Below, one piece after another: positions 22,883 to 30,671 of a DNA stretch of 55,727 bases. A model generated the notes under the pieces. The model did not search any database, was not told the DNA's origin, and worked only from the letters and a program-made list of their open reading frames with translations. The DNA lies in assembly GCF_902506575.1 (NCBI RefSeq), contig NZ_LR732544.1, positions 6,676,849 to 6,732,575 of the forward strand, written 5' to 3'. The stretch's first letter is position 1; every line of letters begins with the position of its first letter. The stretch comes from Streptomyces mexicanus (GTDB taxonomy: Bacteria; Actinomycetota; Actinomycetes; Streptomycetales; Streptomycetaceae). Made by a program: the position numbers and the translations under genes.

Positions 22883-25468
22883 TCACTCCAGGACCGGCAG
22901 AAGTTCCGGCAGGTGGCCGTCGGAGGCGGTGGCCGCCCGCTGCCGTTCCTCGGGGACCTCGCCGTAGACGGTGGTGCGGGGCCTGGCCGGGCGGCCGGCC
23001 GCCTCGGCGACCGCGATGAGGTCCTTGACGGACTTGTAGGAGCCGTAGGAGGAGCCCGCCATGCGGGAGATGGTCTCCTCCATCAACGTGCCGCCCAGGT
23101 CGTTCGCGCCGGAGCGCAGCATCTGAGCCGCACCCTCCGTGCCCAGCTTGACCCAGCTGGTCTGGATGTTGGGGATGTGGGGGTGGAGGAGGAGGCGGGC
23201 CATCGCGGTGACCGCCCGGTTGTCCCGCATGGTCGGGCCGGGGCGGGCGATGCCCGCGAGGTAGACGGGCGCGTTGGTGTGCACGAACGGCAGCGTCACG
23301 AACTCGGTGAAGCCGCCCGTCTGCTGCTGGATGCGGGCCAGCGTGCGCAGGTGCCCGAGCCAGTGCCGGGGCTGGTCCACATGGCCGTACATCATCGTGG
23401 AGGACGAGCGGATGCCCAGCTCGTGGGCGGTGGTGACGACCTCGATCCAGGTGGCCGTGGGCAGCTTGCCCTTGGTGAGGATCCAGCGGACCTCGTCGTC
23501 GAGGATCTCCGCGGCCGTGCCCGGGATGGTGTCCAGGCCCGCTTCCTTCGCGGCCGTCAGCCACTCGCGGATGGACAGGCCGGTGCGGGTGGCGCCGTTG
23601 ACGACCTCCATCGGGGAGAAGGCGTGCACGTGCATGCCGGGCACGCGCTCCTTGACCGCCCGCGCGATGTCGAAGTACGCCGTGCCGGGCAGGTCCGGGT
23701 GGATGCCGCCCTGCATGCACACCTCGACCGCGCCCACGTCCCACGCCTGCTGGGCGCGGTCGGCGACCTGCTCCAGGGAGAGGGTGTAGGCGTCGGCGTC
23801 GGTGCGGCGCTGGGCGAAGGCGCAGAAGCGGCAGCCGGTGTAGCAGACGTTGGTGAAGTTGATGTTCCGGGTGACGATGTACGTCACGTCGTCGCCGACC
23901 GCGCTCTTGCGGACGTCGTCGGCCACCCGGCACAGGGCGTCCAGCGCGGCCCCGTCGGCGTGCAGCAGGGCCAGGGCCTCGGCGTCGGTGAGCTTCGTCG
24001 GGTCGTCGGCGGCGGTGGTCAGGGCCTGGCGCACGTCGGTGTCGATGCGCTCGGGCGCCATGCCGGGGGCCGCGGCCTCGCGCAGGGCTCCCCAGTCGCC
24101 GTAGACCTCGTCGAAGTCGTCGCGGCGGTCGGCGGTGCGGCCCTCGGTGTCGATGGTGCGGTGCAGGTCGGTGCGGCCGCTGGCGGTGAAGACCTCCTCC
24201 GGCTCCTGCCAGGGGCGGCCCTCGACGGCGGCGTCCTCGCGGGCCAGGCCGGTGTCCGGGTCGGCCAGGGCGGTCACGTGCGGCAGCAGCCGCGGGTCCA
24301 GCCAGGGCTCGCCGCGGGTGACGAACTCCGGGTAGACGCAGAGCCGTTCGCGCAGTTCGAAGCCGGCCGCGCGGGACTTCTCGGCGAGCTGGTCGATCTG
24401 CGGCCAGGGGCGTTCGGGGTTGACGTGGTCGATGGTCAGGGGCGACACCCCGCCCCAGTCGTCGATGCCGGCCGCGATGAGCCGCTCGTACTCGCCGTCC
24501 ACCAGGTTCGGCGGGGCCTGCAGGCAGGCGCTGGGGCCCATGATGTGGCGGGCGACGGCGACCGTGGCGACCAGGTCGTCCAGCTCGGCGTCCGGCATGC
24601 CGCGCATCGCCGTGTCCGGCTTGGCGCGGAAGTTCTGGATGATCAGCTCCTGGATGCCGTGGTAGGCCCGGGAGATCTTGCGCAGCGCGAACAGGGACTC
24701 CGCGCGTTCCTCGTAGGTCTCGCCGATGCCGATGAGGATCCCGGAGGTGAAGGGGACGGAGGAGCGGCCGGCGTCCTCCAGGACGCGCAGGCGGACGGCC
24801 GGTTCCTTGTCCGGGGAGCCGTGGTGCGGGCCGCCCGGCTCGGACCACAGGCGGGTCGCCGTGGTCTCCAGCATCATGCCCATGCTGGGCGCGACGGGCT
24901 TCAGACGCTGGAAGTCGGTCCAGGTCAGCACGCCGGGGTTGAGGTGGGGCAGCAGGCCGGTCTCCTCCAGGATGCGGATGGAGATGGCGCGGACGTAGGC
25001 GATGGTGTCGTCGTAGCCGTGCGCGTCCAGCCACTCGCGCGCCTCGGGCCAGCGGTCCTCCGGCTTGTCGCCGAGGGTGATCAGGGCTTCCTTGCAGCCG
25101 AGCGCGGCGCCCTTGCGGGCGATGTCGAGGACCTCGTCCGGCGACATGAACATCCCGTGCCCGGCGCGGCGCAGTTTGCCGGGCACGGTGACGAAGGTGC
25201 AGTAGTGGCACTTGTCCCGGCACAGCCGGGTCAGCGGAATGAAGACGCTCTTGGAGTAGGTGATGACGCCGGGGCGGCCGGCGGCCTTCAGGCCCGCGTC
25301 CCGTACCCGGGCGGCGGAGGCGGCGAGGTCGTCGAGGTGTGCGCCGCGGGCCTGGAGCAGCACCGCCGCCTCGGCGACGTCGAGGGCGACGCCGTCCCGG
25401 GCACGTTTCAGGGCGCGACGCAGGGAGTTCTCGGTGGGGCCGGTTCCGGAGGTCGCGGAAGTCGTCAT
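22883..25468 (-). CDS. fbiC: Bifunctional FO synthase (CofG/CofH fusion)
   Basis: 861 residues with two radical-SAM halves. The CofG half has CRDKCHYCTF (Cys83, Cys87, Cys90), and the CofH half has the CX3CX2C motif VCYTGCRFCAF (Cys542, Cys546, Cys549). Each binds a 4Fe-4S cluster and S-adenosylmethionine. The enzyme makes the deazaflavin FO from tyrosine and 5-amino-6-ribitylaminouracil, the first committed step to coenzyme F420. The length and single-chain fusion are standard for actinobacteria. The ATG at 25468 follows TATGCT (25480-25475) by six bases, so the mRNA may be leaderless. It is divergent from afsR, the same neighbourhood as in S. coelicolor from memory. It is complete with all cluster ligands present. 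Confidence 0.97.
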   Translation of the reverse strand: MTTSATSGTGPTENSLRRALKRARDGVALDVAEAAVLLQARGAHLDDLAASAARVRDAGLKAAGRPGVITYSKSVFIPLTRLCRDKCHYCTFVTVPGKLRRAGHGMFMSPDEVLDIARKGAALGCKEALITLGDKPEDRWPEAREWLDAHGYDDTIAYVRAISIRILEETGLLPHLNPGVLTWTDFQRLKPVAPSMGMMLETTATRLWSEPGGPHHGSPDKEPAVRLRVLEDAGRSSVPFTSGILIGIGETYEERAESLFALRKISRAYHGIQELIIQNFRAKPDTAMRGMPDAELDDLVATVAVARHIMGPSACLQAPPNLVDGEYERLIAAGIDDWGGVSPLTIDHVNPERPWPQIDQLAEKSRAAGFELRERLCVYPEFVTRGEPWLDPRLLPHVTALADPDTGLAREDAAVEGRPWQEPEEVFTASGRTDLHRTIDTEGRTADRRDDFDEVYGDWGALREAAAPGMAPERIDTDVRQALTTAADDPTKLTDAEALALLHADGAALDALCRVADDVRKSAVGDDVTYIVTRNINFTNVCYTGCRFCAFAQRRTDADAYTLSLEQVADRAQQAWDVGAVEVCMQGGIHPDLPGTAYFDIARAVKERVPGMHVHAFSPMEVVNGATRTGLSIREWLTAAKEAGLDTIPGTAAEILDDEVRWILTKGKLPTATWIEVVTTAHELGIRSSSTMMYGHVDQPRHWLGHLRTLARIQQQTGGFTEFVTLPFVHTNAPVYLAGIARPGPTMRDNRAVTAMARLLLHPHIPNIQTSWVKLGTEGAAQMLRSGANDLGGTLMEETISRMAGSSYGSYKSVKDLIAVAEAAGRPARPRTTVYGEVPEERQRAATASDGHLPELLPVLE

Positions 25469-25836
25469 CCTTCGAGCATACGGAGAGGGTGATCGCTTGG
25501 CGGGGGCGGCGCCGGGGCCGTTCGCGTGCCCGCGGCCCGGCGGACCGGGGCCGTCACCGCGAGGGAGCCGCCGGGGCGGGTCGTCACAGTGGGCGAGCCG
25601 TCGCCGCGGATGGCTGCCGTGGTGGGGTCACCGCCGCTGCCCCGGCGGGGCGGGGCTGCCGCGTCGGTGACCCGGCCCGGTGGGGCGGGCGCTGCGGAGA
25701 GGTTGTGGGGGCCGTGTGAGGCCGCGCGCGACGCGCTGTGATCGCGGTCTCCCGCGGCTGACGCATCTGCCATGAACAAGGCAAACTGGCCTCCTGGTTG
25801 GTGAAGGGTTCGGTTACGGGGGGCCAGGGGGCAGCG
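25469..25836. other. Divergent intergenic region fbiC/afsR
   Basis: 368 bp without a convincing gene. On the fbiC side a -10-like TATGCT abuts the start codon. On the afsR side the last 45 bases contain GGTTGGTGAAG followed directly by GGTTCGGTTAC (25795-25816), an 11-bp-spaced pair that resembles PhoP or SARP half-sites. This is suggestive only. Confidence 0.4.
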
Positions 25837-28782
25837 ATGGACGGTGTACCGCGAGTGCCTGAGCAGCGGGTGCCCGAGCAGTCGGCGCCGCTGCGCTTCG
25901 GCGTACTCGGCCCGGTGCGCGCCTGGCGCGGCGAGGAACCGCTGCCCACCGGATCGCCCCAGCAACGCGCCCTGCTCGCCGCGCTGTTGCTGCGCGAGGG
26001 CCGCACCGCCACCGCGGCCGAGCTGATCGACGCGCTGTGGGGCGAGGAACCGCCCGCGCGGGCGCTGGCCGCACTGCGGACGTACGCCTCCCGGCTGCGC
26101 AAGGTGCTCGATCCCGGCGTGCTGGTCAGCGAGTCCGGCGGCTACGCCGTGCGCGGGCTGGGCGAGGGTGCCCTGGACCTGGCGGCGGCGCAGGACCTGG
26201 CCGCCGCCGCGGACAAGGCCCGCGCGGCCGGCGACCTCGGCGGCGCGCGCACCGCGCTGCGCCGCGCCCTGGAGCTGTGGGACGGCGAGCCCCTGGCCGG
26301 GGTGCCGGGCCCGTACGCCGAGGCGCAGCGCGCCCGGCTGGAGGAGTGGCGGCTGCAACTCCTGGAGTCCCGCCTGGACATGGACCTGGAGCAGGGCTGC
26401 CACGCGCAGGCCGTCTCCGAACTGACGGCCCTGACGGCGGCCCACCCCCTGCGGGAGCGGCTGCGCGAACTGCTCATGCTCGCCCTGTACCGCAGCGGCC
26501 GCCAGGCCGAGGCGCTCGCGGTGTACGCCGACACCCGCCGCCTGCTCGCCGACGAACTCGGCGTCGATCCGCGTCCGGAGCTGCGCGAGCTGCAGCAGCG
26601 CATCCTGCGCACCGACCCGGCCCTGGCCCGGCCGTCGGCGCCCGCCCCCGAGCCGGTCGCGGCCCCGGTGCGCCCGGCGCAACTGCCCGCCACCGTGCCG
26701 GACTTCACCGGACGGGCGTCCTTCGTCGTCGAGCTGAGCGAGGTGCTGGCCTCGGCCGAGGGCCGGGTGATGGCCGTATCGGCGCTGGCGGGCATCGGCG
26801 GCGTCGGCAAGACGACCCTGGCGGTGCACGTCGCCCACCAGGCGCGCGCCGCCTTCCCCGACGGCCAGCTGTACGTGGACCTGCAGGGCGCGGGTGCGCG
26901 CCCGGCCGAACCGGAGACGGTCCTCGGGTCCTTCCTGCGCGCCCTGGGCACGGCCGACTCGGCCGTCCCCGACTCGCTGGAGGAACGCGCCGCCCTGTAC
27001 CGCTCCGTCCTGGACGGCCGCCGGGTCCTCGTCCTCCTCGACAACGCCCGCGACGCGGCCCAGGTCAGACCCCTGCTGCCGGGCACGGAGGGCTGCGCCG
27101 CACTCATCACCTCCCGCACCCGGATGGTCGATCTGGCGGGCGCCCACCTGGTCGACCTGGACGTGATGAGCCCGGAGGAGGCGCTGTCGCTCTTCACGAA
27201 GATCGTCGGCGCGGAGCGGGTGGGCAGCGAACGCGAGGCCGCGCTGGACGTGGTGGCCGCCTGCGGCTTCCTGCCCCTCGCGATCCGCATCGCGGCGTCC
27301 CGGCTGGCCTCGCGCAGGACGTGGACGGTCTCCGTCCTGGCGTCGAAGCTGGCCGACGAGCGCCGCCGCCTCGACGAACTCCAGGCCGGCGACCTCGCCG
27401 TCAAGGCCACCTTCGAACTGGGCTACGGCCAACTGGAGCCGGCCCAGGCCCGCGCCTTCCGCCTGCTGGGCCTGGCCGACGGCCCGGACATCTCCCTCGC
27501 CGCCGCGGCCGCCCTCCTGGACCTGCCGGTGGAGGAGACGGAGGACCTGCTGGAGTCCCTGGTGGACACCTCCCTGCTGGAGTCCGCCGCCCCCGGCCGC
27601 TACCGCTTCCACGACCTGGTCCGGCTCTACGCCCGCGCCTGCGCCGAACGCGACGAGCACCCGCCGAGCGAACGGGACGCGGCGATGTCGCGCCTGCTGG
27701 ACTTCTACCTGGCCACCGCGGCAGGCGTGTACGCGAGCGAACGGCCGGGGGACCGGCTGGTGGACCACCTCACGCCCACGCAGTACCCCGGGCTGCGGTT
27801 CACCTCGCGCCACAGCGCCCGGGACTGGCTCTACACGGAAGCGAACTGCCTTCTGGCCACCGCCCGTCGGCACGCCGACCGCCCGGCCACCCTGGGCGCG
27901 GCCATCGACCTGCTCTGGGCCGCTCTGGACATCTCCGAGTCGGGAGCCAACTCCAAGGAGTACGAGACGACCGCCAGAACGCTGTTCGACGCGGCGCAAC
28001 GGCTGGGGGTGGCCCGGATCTCGGCCCGGGCCCTGATGACCCTGGCCCACGCCCATGTCGACGGTGGCCGCTTCGATACGGCGGACCAGGAAGCCGAGCA
28101 GGTGATCCGTCTCGCCGAGGAGGCGGACGATCTGCTGCCGGTGTGCTGGGCCCGCAACGCGCGCGGCATCATCGCGCTCTACCAGGGACGCCACGCGGAC
28201 GGCGAAGAGCATCTGTGCGAAGCCATCCGTCACTTCCGGCTCCTGGGCGATCGCCCGGGCGAGGCCAGTGCCCTGTGCAACCTGTCCCGCATCCACCTGG
28301 CGACCGGCCGGACCCGCAGCGCCGTGGACCTCGCCCAGCAGGGCATCGGCATCTACGACGCCATGGGCAACTCCATGCGGGGGGCGAACGGCCGGTACGC
28401 CCTGGGCATGGCCCTCACCCAGAGCGGCCGGCTCGACTCCGCGGCGAGCACACTGCACGAGGCGCTGAGCGTCTTCCGCGACAGCCGGCAGCGGCTGTGG
28501 GAAGGCATGACCCTGTTCCGGCTGGCGGAAGTGGACCTGGCCGCGCGGCGCCCGGGACACGCCGCCGCCAACGCCGAACTGGCCCTGACGGTGCTGCGCG
28601 GAATCGGTGGTGAGTGGCGGCGCGGCAACGTGCTCACCGTGCTCGGGCACGCCCTGGCCGGCATCGGCCAGACGGACCGCGCCCAGGTGTGCTGGCGGGA
28701 AGCCCTGCACATCTACGAAAGCCTCGGCTCCCCGGAGGCGTCCGCCGTACGGGAGTTGCTCAGCCCCGTCCAGGCGGCGTGA
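25837..28782 (+). CDS. afsR: AfsR, SARP-family pleiotropic regulator of secondary metabolism
   Basis: 981 residues. The N-terminal OmpR-type winged helix (about 18-105: RFGVLGPVRAWRGEEPLP to YASRLRKVL) is followed by a bacterial transcriptional activation domain (about 110-260, ending EALAVYADTRRLLADELGVD). An NB-ARC/STAND ATPase has its P-loop at GIGGVGKTTLA (319-329). A C-terminal TPR region lies at about 640-981. This order and length match AfsR of S. coelicolor (about 990 residues), which is phosphorylated by Ser/Thr kinases such as AfsK and activates afsS. The start is the ATG at 25837, preceded by a G-rich site. afsS follows immediately, and fbiC is divergent. Identity rests on architecture plus synteny, and generic AfsR/SARP paralogues exist elsewhere in these genomes. 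Confidence 0.92.
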   Translation: MDGVPRVPEQRVPEQSAPLRFGVLGPVRAWRGEEPLPTGSPQQRALLAALLLREGRTATAAELIDALWGEEPPARALAALRTYASRLRKVLDPGVLVSESGGYAVRGLGEGALDLAAAQDLAAAADKARAAGDLGGARTALRRALELWDGEPLAGVPGPYAEAQRARLEEWRLQLLESRLDMDLEQGCHAQAVSELTALTAAHPLRERLRELLMLALYRSGRQAEALAVYADTRRLLADELGVDPRPELRELQQRILRTDPALARPSAPAPEPVAAPVRPAQLPATVPDFTGRASFVVELSEVLASAEGRVMAVSALAGIGGVGKTTLAVHVAHQARAAFPDGQLYVDLQGAGARPAEPETVLGSFLRALGTADSAVPDSLEERAALYRSVLDGRRVLVLLDNARDAAQVRPLLPGTEGCAALITSRTRMVDLAGAHLVDLDVMSPEEALSLFTKIVGAERVGSEREAALDVVAACGFLPLAIRIAASRLASRRTWTVSVLASKLADERRRLDELQAGDLAVKATFELGYGQLEPAQARAFRLLGLADGPDISLAAAAALLDLPVEETEDLLESLVDTSLLESAAPGRYRFHDLVRLYARACAERDEHPPSERDAAMSRLLDFYLATAAGVYASERPGDRLVDHLTPTQYPGLRFTSRHSARDWLYTEANCLLATARRHADRPATLGAAIDLLWAALDISESGANSKEYETTARTLFDAAQRLGVARISARALMTLAHAHVDGGRFDTADQEAEQVIRLAEEADDLLPVCWARNARGIIALYQGRHADGEEHLCEAIRHFRLLGDRPGEASALCNLSRIHLATGRTRSAVDLAQQGIGIYDAMGNSMRGANGRYALGMALTQSGRLDSAASTLHEALSVFRDSRQRLWEGMTLFRLAEVDLAARRPGHAAANAELALTVLRGIGGEWRRGNVLTVLGHALAGIGQTDRAQVCWREALHIYESLGSPEASAVRELLSPVQAA

Positions 28783-28806
28783 CGCGACGAGGCGCCCCCG
28801 TCGGGC

Positions 28807-28840
28807 CGTTCATCGTTCGTTTATCGCCTCGCGCCATGCT
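28807..28840 (+). promoter_or_regulatory. afsS promoter with two 11-bp direct repeats (AfsR/PhoP-type box)
   Basis: CGTTCATCGTT (28807-28817) is followed directly by CGTTTATCGCC (28818-28828). Six bases later comes CATGCT (28835-28840), a plausible -10. SARP activators bind direct repeats at 11-bp period just upstream of the -10, and GTTCA-type repeats at afsS are known to be shared by AfsR and PhoP. Position and spacing fit an AfsR-dependent afsS promoter. Confidence 0.65.
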
Positions 28841-28926
28841 CGACTCAGTTGACCCGCCACGTCGGGGGGCGGACGGGTCACCGCGGGAGGCGACACACCC
28901 ACGAACTAGTGTGAGCGCCCCAAGAA

Positions 28927-28966
28927 GGTCCGTCCGGTCACCCTCGGGGGAGTGACCGGACGGACC
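28927..28966 (+). other. Perfect 15-bp hairpin in the afsS leader
   Basis: GGTCCGTCCGGTCAC (28927-28941) and its exact inverse complement (28952-28966) enclose a 10-base loop, ending 39 bases before the afsS ATG. There is no T-run. It could be an attenuator, an RNA-processing or stability element, or the afsR terminator. Confidence 0.65.
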
Positions 28967-29005
28967 TCGCCGCCCCAGACGAACACACCAAGTGGAGCAA
29001 GGACC

Positions 29006-29194
29006 ATGAGCGACGAGTCGGTCATCAAGCCGCAGGACATGCACGCAACCGGCACCACGGACAGCGCCGCCGCGGCCGACGCCGCTCAGTCCGCGGACGG
29101 TGACGTCACCACCCAGGACATGCACGCCACCGACGAGCCGATCACCACCAAGGACATGCACGCCACGGCGGAACCCTTCAAGCCGACCAAGTAG
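29006..29194 (+). CDS. afsS: AfsS, small repeat-containing sigma-like regulator
   Basis: 62 residues, close to the 63 of S. coelicolor AfsS. The ATG at 29006 follows GGAGCAAGGA. The protein is acidic and carries three copies of a short repeat: IKPQDMHAT, VTTQDMHAT and ITTKDMHAT. AfsS proteins are defined by such repeats (with DNHAT-like cores) and raise antibiotic production when induced by AfsR. How they act is not settled. It lies directly downstream of afsR in the same orientation, with AfsR-type direct repeats in its promoter and a strong hairpin after the stop. Codon use matches its neighbours. The absence of Cys and Trp and the low complexity suggest a disordered protein. Confidence 0.88.
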   Translation: MSDESVIKPQDMHATGTTDSAAAADAAQSADGDVTTQDMHATDEPITTKDMHATAEPFKPTK

Positions 29195-29214
29195 GCATCC
29201 CTGGCACGGGGGAC

Positions 29215-29252
29215 CGGCCGCGACGACGCCGAGGGGGGAGTCGTCGCGGCCG
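29215..29252 (+). terminator. afsS terminator
   Basis: Arms 29215-29227 and 29240-29252 form a perfect 13-bp stem with a 12-base loop, 20 bases after the afsS stop. It also separates afsS from the convergent DUF523 gene. Confidence 0.75.
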
Positions 29253-29287
29253 AGGCGTTTCGGGCGGCACCCCGGCGCCCGCCGCCC

Positions 29288-29737
29288 TCACGCTCCCGGG
29301 GCGGGGTGCACGGTGATGCCGTTGCGTTCCAGGAGGGCCGCCGTCACGCCGTCTCCCGCGACCAGTTCGCCGGTGAACGAGCCGTCGTGGACCGTGCCGC
29401 GCCCGCAGGAGGGGCTGCGGGGCATCAGCACCGCCTCCGTGCAGCCCGCGGCGCGGGCCGCGGCCAGGGCGCGGTGGGCGCCGGCCACGAACTCCTCCGT
29501 CACGTCCCGGCCGGTGTCCTCCACGACCCGCGCCGTCCCGTCGAGCACGTCGTGCCCGTCGCCGCCCACCAGCTCCGCGGGCCGCCGCGGCGTGGGCAGT
29601 CCGCCCGCCACCTCCGGGCAGAAGGAGACGACGCGGCGGCCGGAGACCGTGTCCTGCAGTTCCGGCGACAGCTTGTGGCGCCCGTCGAACCGGCACGGCA
29701 CCCCGCGCAGGCACGCGCTGACCAGGATCGCTTCCAT
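29288..29737 (-). CDS. DUF523 family protein
   Basis: 149 residues that fit the DUF523 family over their whole length. The family hallmarks are visible: VSACLRGVPCRFDGRHK near the N-terminus, FCPEVAGGLPTPRRPAEL in the middle, and MPRSPSCGRGTVHDGSFTG with the conserved SPSCG. The three conserved cysteines suggest a metal or redox site, but the family has no settled function. The start is the ATG at 29737 and the stop is at 29288, facing afsS. It is cytoplasmic with no membrane segment. It is not obviously linked to the regulators beside it. Confidence 0.88.
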   Translation of the reverse strand: MEAILVSACLRGVPCRFDGRHKLSPELQDTVSGRRVVSFCPEVAGGLPTPRRPAELVGGDGHDVLDGTARVVEDTGRDVTEEFVAGAHRALAAARAAGCTEAVLMPRSPSCGRGTVHDGSFTGELVAGDGVTAALLERNGITVHPAPGA

Positions 29738-29775
29738 GCCGCCAGGCTAACTGCGGCCGGGTCGACCAGCGGGCG

Positions 29776-30414
29776 TCAGGAGGTGGGGGGAGCCGTCGGG
29801 TCGAGGTCGCAGTGGTGCACACGGCCCGCCTGCCGGGCCGGTACTTTCGGGGCGACACGGACGGTCGTCGTGCTGTTCGCGGGCACCTCCGCCTCCAGGA
29901 GCCGGGAGGCGATCTCCTGGCCGCCGGCGCCGGTGAAGTCGACGGTCACCGCGAAGGTGCCGTCGACGTCGTTGGGGTTGGTGACCTCGACCGTCGCGTA
30001 CGGCTTCTGCTGCGTCGCGCAGCTCACGAGCTTCGTCGTCGCGTCCTGAAGGTCCGTGGGGGTGCGGGTGGCGGTACTGTCGCCGCCGTCGCCGCCGGTG
30101 TCCGTGGAGTCCTCGTAGTCGTCGTAGTCGTCGTCCGTGTCGTCGCGGCTGTCGTGGTACGAGCCGCCGTACGAGCCGGAACCGCCGTACGAGCCCGAAC
30201 TGCCGTACGTGTCCGGGTCGTTCTCCTTCGACACCCCGCCGCCACCCGTCGTCGACGCGTCGTGGTCCTGGCTGGAGCTGCTGCAGCCGCCGCCCCCGCC
30301 GCCGTGTCCGTGACCGCTGTGGCTGTGGCCGTGGCCGCGTGAGAAGCCCGTCAGAGCCAGGACCACCGTCGCCAGGACAGCCGTGAACCTCAGTGAGCGC
30401 CCCCGTATCCGCAT
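29776..30414 (-). CDS. Secreted or lipoprotein-like protein with His/Gly and Asp/Tyr low-complexity region
   Basis: 212 residues. The first 25 form a signal sequence (MRIRGRSLRFTAVLATVVLA, then LTGFS) without a clean lipobox. Next comes GHGHSHSGHGHGGGGGG, a possible metal-binding His run, a Ser/Gly/Tyr stretch, and the acidic run DTDDDYDDYEDSTDTGG. The C-terminal 100 residues (TTKLVSCATQQKPYATVEVT, then DVDGTFAVTVDFTGAGGQEI) form an FxLYD-like beta-sandwich with two cysteines that could form a disulphide. It is probably exported and cell-wall associated. The function is unknown. The start is the ATG at 30414. It sits between DUF523 and the AfsK-like fragment. Confidence 0.78.
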   Translation of the reverse strand: MRIRGRSLRFTAVLATVVLALTGFSRGHGHSHSGHGHGGGGGGCSSSSQDHDASTTGGGGVSKENDPDTYGSSGSYGGSGSYGGSYHDSRDDTDDDYDDYEDSTDTGGDGGDSTATRTPTDLQDATTKLVSCATQQKPYATVEVTNPNDVDGTFAVTVDFTGAGGQEIASRLLEAEVPANSTTTVRVAPKVPARQAGRVHHCDLDPTAPPTS

Positions 30415-30671
30415 GGGGTCACCTTATCCGGCGCTTATGGACCGTGGAATCCGGCGCTCACGGGCCGTGGAAACCGGCGCTCGCTTGCCCGTTGCCCCCT
30501 CGCGGCCGACCGCCGGGCCGGCCTCGCGTGGCGGGTGGCGCGCACGGCGCGTAGCGTCACGGGTGGGAGCGGTGACGGCAGCGCCACCGCCAGCAGGACC
30601 GACGGCCGCCGTCCGAGACCCTTCCGTGCATCCCGTACGACGGCCGTCACCCTCGCCGCGCGTCCGGCCGC

